A stretch of 64,000 nt of DNA from Lachnospiraceae bacterium UBA7086. Lineage in GTDB: Bacteria > Bacillota > Clostridia > Lachnospirales > Lachnospiraceae. Made by a program: the position numbers and the translations under genes. Below are positions 42,515 through 50,337 of this stretch, piece by piece. The stretch spans positions 1 to 64,000 of the forward strand of contig DKZA01000039.1 of NCBI GenBank assembly GCA_002492525.1. Reading direction: 5' to 3'. The notes under the pieces are model-generated. The model saw only the letters and a list, made by a program, of their open reading frames with translations. It had not been told where the DNA came from and made no database searches. Each line of letters opens with the position of its first letter. Within the stretch, counting starts at the first letter, position 1.

Positions 42515-43894
42515 ATGTATCAAATCAATTTTCAAAACCCAATTCATATATACTTTATTGGTATCGGCGGCATCAGTATGAGCGGTCTTGCCGAAATTCT
42601 TCTCACGGAAGGTTTTCGGGTATCCGGCTCTGACAGGGCGCCTTCCGATCTGACCCAGACCCTCACAGAACAGGGAGCCTGTGTTCACTACGGTCAGCGC
42701 GAAGAAAACATTACCTCAGACATCGACCTGATCGTCTACACAGCAGCTATCAAACCCGATAATCCGGAACTTATGGCCGCCAGACTAAAACAGATTCCCA
42801 CGCTGACCAGAGCACAGCTTCTGGGACAAATGATGAAAAACTACAAAGTTCCCATCGCCATAAGCGGCACCCACGGCAAGACTACCACTACTTCCATGAT
42901 CGCACAGATTCTTCTGGAAGCCGGCGCCGACCCGACCTTGTCCATAGGCGGAATCTACAAACCTATCGGCGGTAATATAAGGGTGGGCTCCTCGGAATAT
43001 TTTGTTACAGAAGCCTGTGAATATACCAACAGTTTTTTGAGCTTTTTACCCAAAATCGGCATTATTCTCAATATAGAAGAAGACCATCTGGATTTCTTTA
43101 AAGATATTCAGGACATCCGCGACTCTTTTCACCGTTTTGCACTGCTCCTCCCTAAGGACGGCACGCTTATCATCAACGGCGATATTAATCATGTGGAGGA
43201 GATTACCGCAGGGCTTTCCTGCCGGGTCATCACCTACGGTTCTTCCCCTTCCTTCGACTACAGTGCATCACAGATTACTTATGATGCCTTTGGCTGCCCC
43301 TCTTTTCATCTTATGCGGCAACACGGCAAAGAAGAAGTATTTTCCTTAAAAGTTCACGGAGAGCACAATGTCTTTAACGCCCTGGCTGCCATTGCCCTGG
43401 CTGACACTCTGGCTATCCCGGATCACATGACCGCAAAGGGCCTGCTTGCTTTTGACGGCACGGACCGCCGTTTTGAGTACAAAGGGCAAAGAAACGGTGT
43501 CCGTATCATTGATGACTATGCGCACCACCCCACAGAAATCCGGGCAACCTTAAACGCTGCCAAAGAATACCCGCACAAGAAACTCTGGTGTGTTTTCCAA
43601 CCCCATACCTACACACGAACCAAAGCATTTCTTGATGAATTTGCAGATGCCTTGTGCCTTGCCGATGAAATTATTCTGGCTGATATTTACGCCGCCAGGG
43701 AAAAAGACACACTTGGCATCAGTTCACAGACTCTGCAGAGTAAGATTAGGGAACTGGGACATTCCTGTCACTACTTTCCGTCCTTTGAAGAAATTGAAAA
43801 TTTCCTCATTAAAAATTGCACAAAAGATGATCTGTTGATAACTATGGGGGCCGGTGATGTCGTAAAAATCGCCGAAAACCTGTTACAGAAATAA
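42515..43894 (+). CDS. murC: UDP-N-acetylmuramate--L-alanine ligase (459 aa)
   Basis: Adds the first amino acid to UDP-MurNAc in cell-wall synthesis; cytoplasmic. The N-terminal IHIYFIGIGGISMSGLAEIL binds the UDP-sugar, AISGTHGKTTTTSM is the ATP loop, TEACEYTNSFL and DDYAHHPTEI are Mur ligase signatures specific for MurC, and PHTYTRTKAF follows. Start 42515 has AGGGAG upstream; an in-frame ATG at 42455 lies inside the promoter. Single-gene unit ended by a long hairpin. Confidence 0.96.
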   Translation: MYQINFQNPIHIYFIGIGGISMSGLAEILLTEGFRVSGSDRAPSDLTQTLTEQGACVHYGQREENITSDIDLIVYTAAIKPDNPELMAARLKQIPTLTRAQLLGQMMKNYKVPIAISGTHGKTTTTSMIAQILLEAGADPTLSIGGIYKPIGGNIRVGSSEYFVTEACEYTNSFLSFLPKIGIILNIEEDHLDFFKDIQDIRDSFHRFALLLPKDGTLIINGDINHVEEITAGLSCRVITYGSSPSFDYSASQITYDAFGCPSFHLMRQHGKEEVFSLKVHGEHNVFNALAAIALADTLAIPDHMTAKGLLAFDGTDRRFEYKGQRNGVRIIDDYAHHPTEIRATLNAAKEYPHKKLWCVFQPHTYTRTKAFLDEFADALCLADEIILADIYAAREKDTLGISSQTLQSKIRELGHSCHYFPSFEEIENFLIKNCTKDDLLITMGAGDVVKIAENLLQK

Positions 43895-44011
43895 TTATTC
43901 ACAATATCCACAGAAAAGAACCGATGATTCGGAAATTTTTCTGTGGATATTTTTGTGGAAGGAAGTGCGCACTTTTCCAGTGTTTGTTGACAAATATCCA
44001 CAATGTCCACA
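43895..44011. promoter_or_regulatory. Cluster of DnaA-box-like sequences upstream of the dnaD-like gene
   Basis: TTATTCACA (43895-43903) fits the DnaA box TTATNCACA. ATATCCACA occurs at 43904-43912 and 43994-44002 and on the minus strand at 43950-43942, and ATGTCCACA at 44003-44011. The first copies also form the arms of the hairpin that ends murC, so part of the pattern has another explanation. The remaining spacer to 44205 holds only the promoter of the next gene. DnaA control of the primosome genes is inference. Confidence 0.4.
43903..43954 (+). terminator. Long hairpin terminator after murC
   Basis: ATATCCACAGAAAA (43904-43917) pairs perfectly with TTTTCTGTGGATAT (43937-43950), extended by one more pair, around a loop that itself contains CCGATGATTCGG. 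A short T run follows (43951-43954). It starts 9 bases after the murC stop codon. Confidence 0.65.
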
Positions 44012-44087
44012 TTTTCCGAACTTTCTGCGAACGAAAACTTTTCTCTTGGTTTGTGGCAGTTTGCCTATTTCCTTTTGAAAAATGCTA

Positions 44088-44096
44088 TGCTATAAT
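44088..44096 (+). promoter_or_regulatory. Extended -10 promoter for the dnaD-dnaI-prs genes
   Basis: TGCTATAAT with a perfect TATAAT at 44091-44096 and the extended TGN. The -35 region (TTTCCT) is weak. About 110 bases before the start of the dnaD-like gene. Confidence 0.6.
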
Positions 44097-44205
44097 GCAC
44101 ATATTCGCTTACGGAAACCGCTTACGGCAAAGCAACGGAATATTATGATTCTTTTTTATTTTCAACCGTAATGTGATAAGTTTTTTTATGCAGGGTGGTA
44201 TTAAA

Positions 44206-45237
44206 ATGGGTCTTTTGACAATCTATCAGGATAACTATACCGATTCTACGGTGATTTCCAACCGTTTCATCGACGAATACATGTTGGCAGCTAACGATGC
44301 CCAGCTCAAAATCTATCTATATCTGATCCGAATGATGAGTGCACGTCTCAGTACCAGTATCTGTGATATCGCAGATACCTTTAACTATACTGAAAAGGAT
44401 GTCATGCGTGCCCTAAAGTATTGGGAGAAAAACCGGCTTCTTACTTTAGACTACGACGAAAACAAGAATGTCATCGGTATCCATCTGATGGATTTTGCTG
44501 CTGCTCCGGCACCGGCCCAGATTGCGCCGGTTCCCAGCGTAACGGTTCCTTCTGTCACACCCTTGGCATCCATTGTACCGATTGCTTCCAAACCCAATTA
44601 TACACTGGATGACCTGAAGGCTTTCAAATCCAACGAAGCCTCATCCAGGCTTCTTTTTGTGGCAGAACAGTATTTAAAGAAAACTTTAAGTGCCAACGAT
44701 ATCCGCACCATCCTCTTTATCTCTGATAAGCTGGGATTTTCAGAGGATCTGATCGACTACCTGATTCAATACTGTGTAGACCGCGGCAAAAAGGATCTGC
44801 GCTATATAGAAAAAGTGGCTTTAAGCTGGGCGGAACAAGGAATTACCACACCCAAACAGGCGGCAAAACTCGCCGGTAAATACGATAAATCCGTGTATGA
44901 AATCATGAAAGCACTGGGCCGGAACGGCACTCCTACAGAAACGGAAGTATCCTATATCAATCATTGGAAAAAGGACTATGGTTTTGGGACAGACATTATC
45001 CTCACAGCCTGTGAACGTACTGTCCTTGCCACAGACAGTCACCGTTTCGAGTATGCCGACAGTATTTTAACCAGCTGGTATAAAGCCGGGGTTCATCACA
45101 AGAGTGATATACAGCCCTTAGACGATGATTACCGCAAAGGAAGGACCGCACGCAGTAATACAAACAATAAGTTTAACCAATTTAAACAAAATGATTACGA
45201 TTTCGACATTCTTGAACAGGAAATTTTGAGCAATTAA
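44206..45237 (+). CDS. DnaD-domain primosome protein (343 aa)
   Basis: Replication initiation/restart protein of the DnaD/DnaB type. An N-terminal winged-helix part (about 25-95, KIYLYLIRMMSARLS...) is followed by an Ala/Pro/Val-rich linker (about 100-130), then two DnaB_2-type helical domains; the second contains the YxxxIxxW-like SYINHWKKDYGF. A flexible C-terminus ends in a basic and Asn-rich tail. Start 44206 is used because CAGGGTGG precedes it at the right spacing. Followed directly by a DnaI-type helicase loader, the usual clostridial pair that loads DnaC helicase at oriC. Confidence 0.92.
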   Translation: MGLLTIYQDNYTDSTVISNRFIDEYMLAANDAQLKIYLYLIRMMSARLSTSICDIADTFNYTEKDVMRALKYWEKNRLLTLDYDENKNVIGIHLMDFAAAPAPAQIAPVPSVTVPSVTPLASIVPIASKPNYTLDDLKAFKSNEASSRLLFVAEQYLKKTLSANDIRTILFISDKLGFSEDLIDYLIQYCVDRGKKDLRYIEKVALSWAEQGITTPKQAAKLAGKYDKSVYEIMKALGRNGTPTETEVSYINHWKKDYGFGTDIILTACERTVLATDSHRFEYADSILTSWYKAGVHHKSDIQPLDDDYRKGRTARSNTNNKFNQFKQNDYDFDILEQEILSN

Positions 45238-45254
45238 TCAAAAGGAGCCTTACC

Positions 45255-46226
45255 GTGCCACTGACGAACACACAATATGATCAGATCCTCCATCAGTATG
45301 AGGAAAAGCAGGCGAAAACCCGCCGTGAAATGGAGCAAAAGCTTTCCTATGTGTACCAGCATGTTCCTGGTTATCAGGATCTTGCGGAGGCTGTTGCTTC
45401 CGTATCTGTGGCGCAGGGCCGGAAACTTCTTGCCGGAGACGAGGAAGCTTTAGAAGATTTAAAAGATACACTGGCTGAACTTTCGGGCCGCAAAGCACAG
45501 CTCCTTAAGGATTTCGGTCTTCCCGAAAACTATCTGGAGCCTGTCTACGAATGTCCGGACTGTAAAGATACCGGCTATATAGACGGCGACAAATGCCACT
45601 GCTTTAAACAGGCTATGATCACTCTGCTCTATGAACAGTCCAATATTCAGGAAATGCTTCGCACGGAGAATTTTAATGCCTTATCTTTTGAATATTATCA
45701 GGGAGAGGATCTGTCACGTTTTCAAAACGCTGTCAGAACCTGTCAGAATTTTATCAAAAATTTTAATTCCGACTACCATAATCTCTTTTTTTATGGTACA
45801 GTGGGTACGGGAAAATCATTTCTTTCCGGCTGTGTTGCAAAGGAGCTGATTGAACGGGGACATTCCGTAATCTACTTCGGTGCCACCGGTCTATTTGATT
45901 TGCTCTCTAAGAATTCCTTTGATTATAAGAACAGAGAAGAATTGCGCAGTGCTTATGCCGATCTCTACCAATGCGATCTGCTGATCATTGACGATCTTGG
46001 TACAGAACTGACCAACCAGTTCGTCACCTCCCAGCTCTTTGCTCTATTGAATGAGCGCCACATGGGCAAGAAAGCCACTGTTATTTCCACCAATCTGTCT
46101 TTAGAGGAATTGCGGAACAGGTACTCTGACCGTATCTTTTCCCGTATTACAAGCAACTATGAAGTCTGTAAACTTTCAGGACAAGACATTCGGATGTATA
46201 AAAAAAGACTGATGAACAGAAAGTGA
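45255..46226 (+). CDS. DnaI/DnaC-type helicase loader ATPase (323 aa)
   Basis: AAA+ ATPase that loads the replicative helicase. The N-terminal half is coiled and includes a zinc-binding CPDCKDTGYIDGDKCHC as in DnaI. The ATPase part has GTVGTGKSFL (Walker A), LLIIDDLGTE (Walker B), a sensor STN segment and the arginine finger region. The start codon is GTG at 45255 with AAAGGAG 7 bases upstream. It follows the dnaD-like gene after 17 bases. Confidence 0.93.
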   Translation: MPLTNTQYDQILHQYEEKQAKTRREMEQKLSYVYQHVPGYQDLAEAVASVSVAQGRKLLAGDEEALEDLKDTLAELSGRKAQLLKDFGLPENYLEPVYECPDCKDTGYIDGDKCHCFKQAMITLLYEQSNIQEMLRTENFNALSFEYYQGEDLSRFQNAVRTCQNFIKNFNSDYHNLFFYGTVGTGKSFLSGCVAKELIERGHSVIYFGATGLFDLLSKNSFDYKNREELRSAYADLYQCDLLIIDDLGTELTNQFVTSQLFALLNERHMGKKATVISTNLSLEELRNRYSDRIFSRITSNYEVCKLSGQDIRMYKKRLMNRK

Positions 46227-46238
46227 GGATTCTTTTTC

Positions 46239-47435
46239 ATGACCAGGCGTGAAGAAAAAAGAAATCTGGAAACCATACCTGTAGGCTCTCTGGGAATGAT
46301 TCCGTTGGAGGGCTGTATCAATCTGGGTAAAAAAGTTGACTATTATCTTGTAAAATGGCGTACCGAACGGGAAAGTGAGCACAAAGACTCTCTGGCCTTC
46401 TCCGGTTATCAGCGCGACACCTATATTCTGGATGCCAAAGTACCTCGTTTTGGTTCCGGTGAAGCCAAGGGCGTAATCAAAGAATCTGTCCGCGGAACGG
46501 ATCTTTATCTTCTTGTAGATGTGGCTAATTACAGTCTTACCTATTCCCTCTGCGGACATGAAAATCATATGTCCCCTGACGATCACTACCAGGATTTAAA
46601 ACGTATTATAGCCGCTGTGGGCGGCAAAGCAAGACGGATTACCGTTATCATGCCCTTCCTGTACGAAAGCAGGCAACATAAGAGAACTGCGAGAGAATCC
46701 TTGGACTGTGCTCTGGCGCTTCAGGAAATGGTAAATATGGGCGTGGATAACATTATTACTTTTGATGCCCACGATCCCCGGGTACAAAACGCAATTCCTC
46801 TGCACGGCTTTGAAACTGTACAGCCCGCCTACCAGTTCATTAAGGGCTTGCTTGCTCATGTACAGGACTTAAATATTGATGCCGATCATATGATGGTCAT
46901 CAGTCCGGACGAAGGCGGCATGAGCAGAGCCATTTATATCGCCAACGTTCTGGGGCTTGATATGGGTATGTTCTATAAGAGAAGGGATTATACCAGAATT
47001 GTAAACGGCAGGAATCCAATCATCGCCCACGAATTTCTGGGAAGCAGTGTGGAAGGTAAGGATATGATCATCATTGATGATATGATTTCCTCCGGTGAAA
47101 GTGTCCTGGAAGTGGCCGCCGCACTCAAAGAACGTAAGGCCAACCGTATTTTTGTATTTTCTACCTTTGGGTTATTTACCGCCGGACTTACAGGTTTTGA
47201 CAAAGCCTACAAAGAAGGCACAATCTACAGAGTTCTGACCACTAACCTGATTTATCAGACCCCGGAACTTCTGGAGCGTGAATGGTATATCGACTGCGAT
47301 ATGAGCAAGTATATTGCTTACATCATTGACACCCTAAACCATGATACTTCTATCAGCGACCTGCTGAATCCTGTGGAACGTATCCAGGCCTGTGTGGCAA
47401 GATATAAGGAAGGGAAGGAAATGCTGTCATATTGA
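46239..47435 (+). CDS. prs: Ribose-phosphate pyrophosphokinase, long form (398 aa)
   Basis: Makes PRPP from ribose-5-phosphate and ATP for nucleotide, His, Trp and NAD synthesis, including the PncB reaction encoded nearby. Motifs are MPFLYESRQHKRTARES in the catalytic flexible loop, FDAHDPRVQNAIP and the PRPP-binding DMIIIDDMISSGES. At 398 residues it is longer than the common form (about 315), with an N-terminal extension and inserts typical of a group found in Clostridia. Starts 12 bases after the helicase loader gene, so probably cotranscribed. Confidence 0.93.
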   Translation: MTRREEKRNLETIPVGSLGMIPLEGCINLGKKVDYYLVKWRTERESEHKDSLAFSGYQRDTYILDAKVPRFGSGEAKGVIKESVRGTDLYLLVDVANYSLTYSLCGHENHMSPDDHYQDLKRIIAAVGGKARRITVIMPFLYESRQHKRTARESLDCALALQEMVNMGVDNIITFDAHDPRVQNAIPLHGFETVQPAYQFIKGLLAHVQDLNIDADHMMVISPDEGGMSRAIYIANVLGLDMGMFYKRRDYTRIVNGRNPIIAHEFLGSSVEGKDMIIIDDMISSGESVLEVAAALKERKANRIFVFSTFGLFTAGLTGFDKAYKEGTIYRVLTTNLIYQTPELLEREWYIDCDMSKYIAYIIDTLNHDTSISDLLNPVERIQACVARYKEGKEMLSY

Positions 47436-47473
47436 GTGATCGTGTTGCGGATACCTGCGAGGCCCGCGACCTA

Positions 47474-47497
47474 AGGAGGCTCCTGCGGGAGCTTCCT
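47474..47497. other. Hairpin between convergent prs and 47516 genes
   Basis: AGGAGGCTCC (47474-47483) pairs with GGGAGCTTCCT (47488-47497 region) over 10 bp with one G-T pair and a four-base loop. No T run follows on either strand, so it is at best a weak terminator. Confidence 0.4.
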
Positions 47498-47515
47498 GCA
47501 TATAAGAAACCTCCC

Positions 47516-48001
47516 CTAAAACATCCCAAATATCTTATCATTAAAAGATCTGTACAACGTATCATAGTCAGCATAGTCAAGCTGACTGCTGTTCTTAAAG
47601 CGCGTTCTCCACTCATCACGAATCGCATCAGCAAGTATTACCGCACTCTCACTTTGTGTTAAAAGGATTGCCGGAAACACATAATAGATCATAAAACAGT
47701 TGATATCGACCTGTTTGTGCGCAGATATTTTCCCTCTTTTGGCAAACTGATGTTCCACAACATCTGCAAACATCCCTGCTATATTCTCGGCCTCAGCCTT
47801 CTGGTCCGATGCCCTTTCCACAGTCTCCAACATTTCTTGGAAAGTTTGTCCATGTCTTTCCCGAAACTCTGTCATCCACTTTTCATAAGCCTTCCTTTTC
47901 AGACCATCCGTCATGGAATACATTTTATCAAATATTTCCTCCATACGTTCCTGCATTACTTCCTCCATTCTGTGATCATTTTTCACTTCTTGATAAGACA
48001 T
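47516..48001 (-). CDS. Protein of unknown function (161 aa)
   Basis: No family recognised. Mostly helical and charged, with Met-rich and Glu-rich N-terminus, no signal peptide and no clear membrane helix. The start is uncertain: ATG 48001 has only a distant GGAG, whereas ATG 47956 has GGAGG at 5 bases and would give 146 residues. It is divergent from the queT gene and convergent with prs. Possibly a small cytoplasmic regulator or toxin/antitoxin-like orphan, but nothing in the sequence supports a specific role. Confidence 0.7.
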   Translation of the reverse strand: MSYQEVKNDHRMEEVMQERMEEIFDKMYSMTDGLKRKAYEKWMTEFRERHGQTFQEMLETVERASDQKAEAENIAGMFADVVEHQFAKRGKISAHKQVDINCFMIYYVFPAILLTQSESAVILADAIRDEWRTRFKNSSQLDYADYDTLYRSFNDKIFGMF

Positions 48002-48042
48002 ATCTTTTGTATGACTTGCTCCAAAACAAACCCGTCCGCTGC

Positions 48043-48070
48043 TTGACTTTTCCCGATTTACTGGTATACT
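48043..48070 (+). promoter_or_regulatory. Sigma-A promoter of queT
   Basis: TTGACT (48043-48048), a 16-base spacer and TATACT (48065-48070). It would give a leader of about 90 bases carrying the preQ1 riboswitch. Confidence 0.75.
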
Positions 48071-48114
48071 TAGTATCTGGAAAAACCATCCGTTTAAAGT
48101 TTTTCAAAATCTAC

Positions 48115-48158
48115 ACGTCAGTTCGAGACCTTCCTGACGTAAAACAAAACTAAAGGAG
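48115..48158 (+). ncRNA. Predicted preQ1-I riboswitch upstream of queT
   Basis: A perfect 7-bp stem ACGTCAG/CTGACGT (48115-48121 with 48134-48140) encloses the loop TTCGAGACCTTC, which has the TTC..AG..ACC pattern of preQ1-I aptamers. It is followed by the A-rich strand AAAACAAAACTAAAGGAG, typical of the pseudoknot tail. The tail contains the ribosome binding site (AAAGGAG), so ligand binding would hide it and reduce translation of the transporter. Confidence 0.85.
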
Positions 48159-48167
48159 AACAAAATC

Positions 48168-48713
48168 ATGAAAAACAAAGTAACCGCTGTCCCTACCGGG
48201 GCAGTCACGTCACCGACCCTGTCATTGGTCCAGGCGGCTATGATCGCCGCCATCTACGTTGTGCTTACCTTTATCGCCAACGCCCTCGGACTGGCCAATC
48301 ATGCCATACAAGTCCGTTTCTCGGAAGCACTCACCATCCTGCCTTTTTTTACATCAGCAGCCATTCCCGGCCTCTTTATCGGTTGTCTGCTCAGCAATAT
48401 ACTGACAGGCTGTGCCCTGCCGGATATTCTATTTGGCAGTCTGGCTACATTAATCGGCGCTATGGGGACTTACGCTCTGCGCAGATGGAAATGGTGCGCA
48501 CCAGTATGTCCGATTATCGCCAACACCATGATTGTCCCTCTGGTGCTGATCTATGGCTATGGACTTCTCATTGAAGGCCTGAGCACTCTGCAATGCTACG
48601 GATACTACTGCCTGACCGTAGGCGCAGGCGAGATAATTTCCTGCGGTATTCTGGGCATGATCCTGTTGACCGCACTGCAAAAGTATCAGGGTAAAATATT
48701 CGGCATACGCTGA
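48168..48713 (+). CDS. queT: QueT family queuosine-precursor transporter (181 aa)
   Basis: ECF-type substrate-binding membrane component, predicted to import preQ1 or a related queuosine precursor with the shared ECF energising module encoded elsewhere. About five to six hydrophobic helices; the segment HAIQVRFSEALTILPFFT and the SLATLIGAMGTYALR region are characteristic of the family. The riboswitch upstream supports the substrate. The start follows AAAGGAG. Without other queuosine genes nearby, salvage is the likely use. Confidence 0.93.
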   Translation: MKNKVTAVPTGAVTSPTLSLVQAAMIAAIYVVLTFIANALGLANHAIQVRFSEALTILPFFTSAAIPGLFIGCLLSNILTGCALPDILFGSLATLIGAMGTYALRRWKWCAPVCPIIANTMIVPLVLIYGYGLLIEGLSTLQCYGYYCLTVGAGEIISCGILGMILLTALQKYQGKIFGIR

Positions 48714-48727
48714 TTCTGATACCGTTA

Positions 48728-49399
48728 TTATTCATCCATATTTTTACAGAATCTATGTAGGATACATTCTACTATTTTTTCACTCTGTGGCAGGAAGAAT
48801 CCTGCCACGGGTCCCACCAGGCAGGCGCAGACGATCGTTCCGATACCGAAGGCCCCTCCCAGTAGAAAACCAACCGCCACAAAAGATACATCCACAGCAA
48901 TTCGCACAATGCCAAACTTCTTATGGGATTTTTCACTGATTACAAGCGCCACCAGATCATTAGGACCTGTTCCGGCATCCGACTTAATAACTATGGTCAT
49001 GCCAAAAGCCAAAATCACGCATCCCAAAGCAAGAACCGGCAGCTTAAACCACAGTGTTCTCTCCTGTGTAAACAGAAAAGAAAGCAGTCTGGTAAAAAAA
49101 TCAATGATCGGCCCGCCGCATACCATGCAAAGGATTGTCCCGATTTTAATATAACTTCTGTCCACGATCAAAAGCACCAGAATAATCAGAAAGCAAATCG
49201 CGATATGGGTATAACCATGTGTCAGGTTTTCTAAACCAGCCGCCCCGCTAAGCGTGCGGAAAATTCCCTGCACCAAAACATTAAAAGGATCGGCGCCTAA
49301 ATCTGCTAACAAAAACAGTGTCACTCCCAGATGCGCTATTGTCAGTCCGACCAGCAGGATTACTACCCGAAAGATCATTTCTTTGATATTCTGCTTCAT
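48728..49399 (-). CDS. YczE/YitT-type membrane protein (223 aa)
   Basis: Integral membrane protein with about five to six helices. GADPFNVLVQGI after the first helix and SDAGTGPNDLVALVIS in the middle are hallmarks of the YczE/YyaS/YitT group, whose function is unclear (B. subtilis YczE affects surfactin/bacillibactin production). Start 49399 is chosen because AAGGAAG precedes it; ATG 49417 would add six residues. It lies 19 bases downstream of the HAD phosphatase gene on the same strand. Confidence 0.88.
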   Translation of the reverse strand: MKQNIKEMIFRVVILLVGLTIAHLGVTLFLLADLGADPFNVLVQGIFRTLSGAAGLENLTHGYTHIAICFLIILVLLIVDRSYIKIGTILCMVCGGPIIDFFTRLLSFLFTQERTLWFKLPVLALGCVILAFGMTIVIKSDAGTGPNDLVALVISEKSHKKFGIVRIAVDVSFVAVGFLLGGAFGIGTIVCACLVGPVAGFFLPQSEKIVECILHRFCKNMDE

Positions 49400-49418
49400 A
49401 CTGTCTTCCTTTTCCATT

Positions 49419-50099
49419 TTATAGAGAATCGTTATGTCTATGTATTTCCTGTAGATAATCTCTCACCATCAAAAGATCATCCAGCACAGCAACGCTCTTT
49501 TGCCGCATCTCCTCTGTCGCCGGAAGCATATCCGGCACCATGATCGGTCTCATTCCGGCCCGAAACGATGAGCGGATTCCATTGTAAGAATCTTCTATGG
49601 CATAAGCCCGACTGGGTATCACATCCATTTTTTCACAGGTCATCAGGTAAATATCCGGCTCCGGCTTGCTCCTTTTGAGCTGGTCGCCTCCCATCACCAC
49701 TTTAAAATACTCATATAATCCTGCCTGTTTCAATTCTCCGGATACAGCTTCCAAACGAGTAGAAGAAGCAACGGCCGTAGGAATCTCCTGTTCTTTCAGA
49801 TAGTCCAGAATCTCCCGAACTCCTTTTTTAACCGGCAGTCCATCAAGGTCCACACGCTCATGAAACAATACCGAGGCTTCCTGCCGAAACGTCTCATAGG
49901 GAAAATCCTGCCCATAATAATCCATTACTATCTCTTTGGTTTTCACCTCGTTAGTACCAATGCAGGGCAGAAATACCTCATCTATCCCCTGAAAGCCGTA
50001 CTTTTCACCGACTTTTTCCCAGCAGGAAAGCACCAGTCTCTCACTGTCAAAGATAACGCCATCCATATCAAATATTACTGCATCCGTATATTTTCCCAT
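49419..50099 (-). CDS. HAD-superfamily hydrolase, beta-phosphoglucomutase-like (226 aa)
   Basis: Cytoplasmic phosphatase or phosphomutase. Motif I DAVIFDMDGVIFDSE, motif II VASST, motif III Lys in RSKPEPDIY and the acidic motif IV AIEDSYNGIRSS are complete. The helical cap (about 16-85) is like that of beta-phosphoglucomutase and generic sugar phosphatases; substrate unknown. Start 50099 has GAGGTTAGGA before it; ATG 50111 is an alternative. The palindromic repeat element lies immediately upstream and may have displaced or modified its promoter. Confidence 0.9.
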   Translation of the reverse strand: MGKYTDAVIFDMDGVIFDSERLVLSCWEKVGEKYGFQGIDEVFLPCIGTNEVKTKEIVMDYYGQDFPYETFRQEASVLFHERVDLDGLPVKKGVREILDYLKEQEIPTAVASSTRLEAVSGELKQAGLYEYFKVVMGGDQLKRSKPEPDIYLMTCEKMDVIPSRAYAIEDSYNGIRSSFRAGMRPIMVPDMLPATEEMRQKSVAVLDDLLMVRDYLQEIHRHNDSL

Positions 50100-50140
50100 T
50101 CCTAACCTCATCCTGTATTTTTATTCTTTTCTGATATATA

Positions 50141-50337
50141 GGTAATTGCAAAACTCATTTCAACACTATAATTATTGCGCAAATAGTATAACCATAAGCA
50201 GACCCTTGAAAAACGCCAGTACTTGGCGAGGTATTTTCGAGCCTAGTAGTGCTGCGTTTTGAACGGAGCGAAAGCGAGTCTGTGTTGGTTATACTGTTTG
50301 TGCAATTCCAACAATCAAGAATGAGTTTCGCAATTAC
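50141..50337. mobile_element. Palindromic MITE-like element with terminal inverted repeats and 12-bp flanking repeat
   Basis: Left arm 50141-50193 and right arm 50287-50337 are inverted copies. Outer ends read GTAATTGC(A/G)AAACTCATT and inner ends GCNCAAANAGTATAACC with few mismatches. Between them are a hairpin core (CGCCAGTACTTGGCG) and about 65 bases unique to this copy. It encodes no protein. TTTTCTGATATA occurs just outside both ends (50127-50138 and 50341-50352), consistent with a target-site duplication. The right end touches the stop codon of the next gene. A second, partial copy is at 1-93. Confidence 0.75.

Noticed and set aside
43895..44011. Replication origin at the DnaA-box-like cluster
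   Set aside because: No dnaA or dnaN nearby, no A/T-rich unwinding stretch of the usual kind, and half of the boxes are explained by a terminator stem.
44191..44204. AGGGTGGTA resembling the T-box antiterminator motif
   Set aside because: It lacks the following ACCGCG and any terminator hairpin, the downstream gene is not an amino-acid gene, and it serves as the dnaD-like ribosome site.
47474..47497. Terminator for prs
   Set aside because: No T run on either strand, so listed only as a hairpin.
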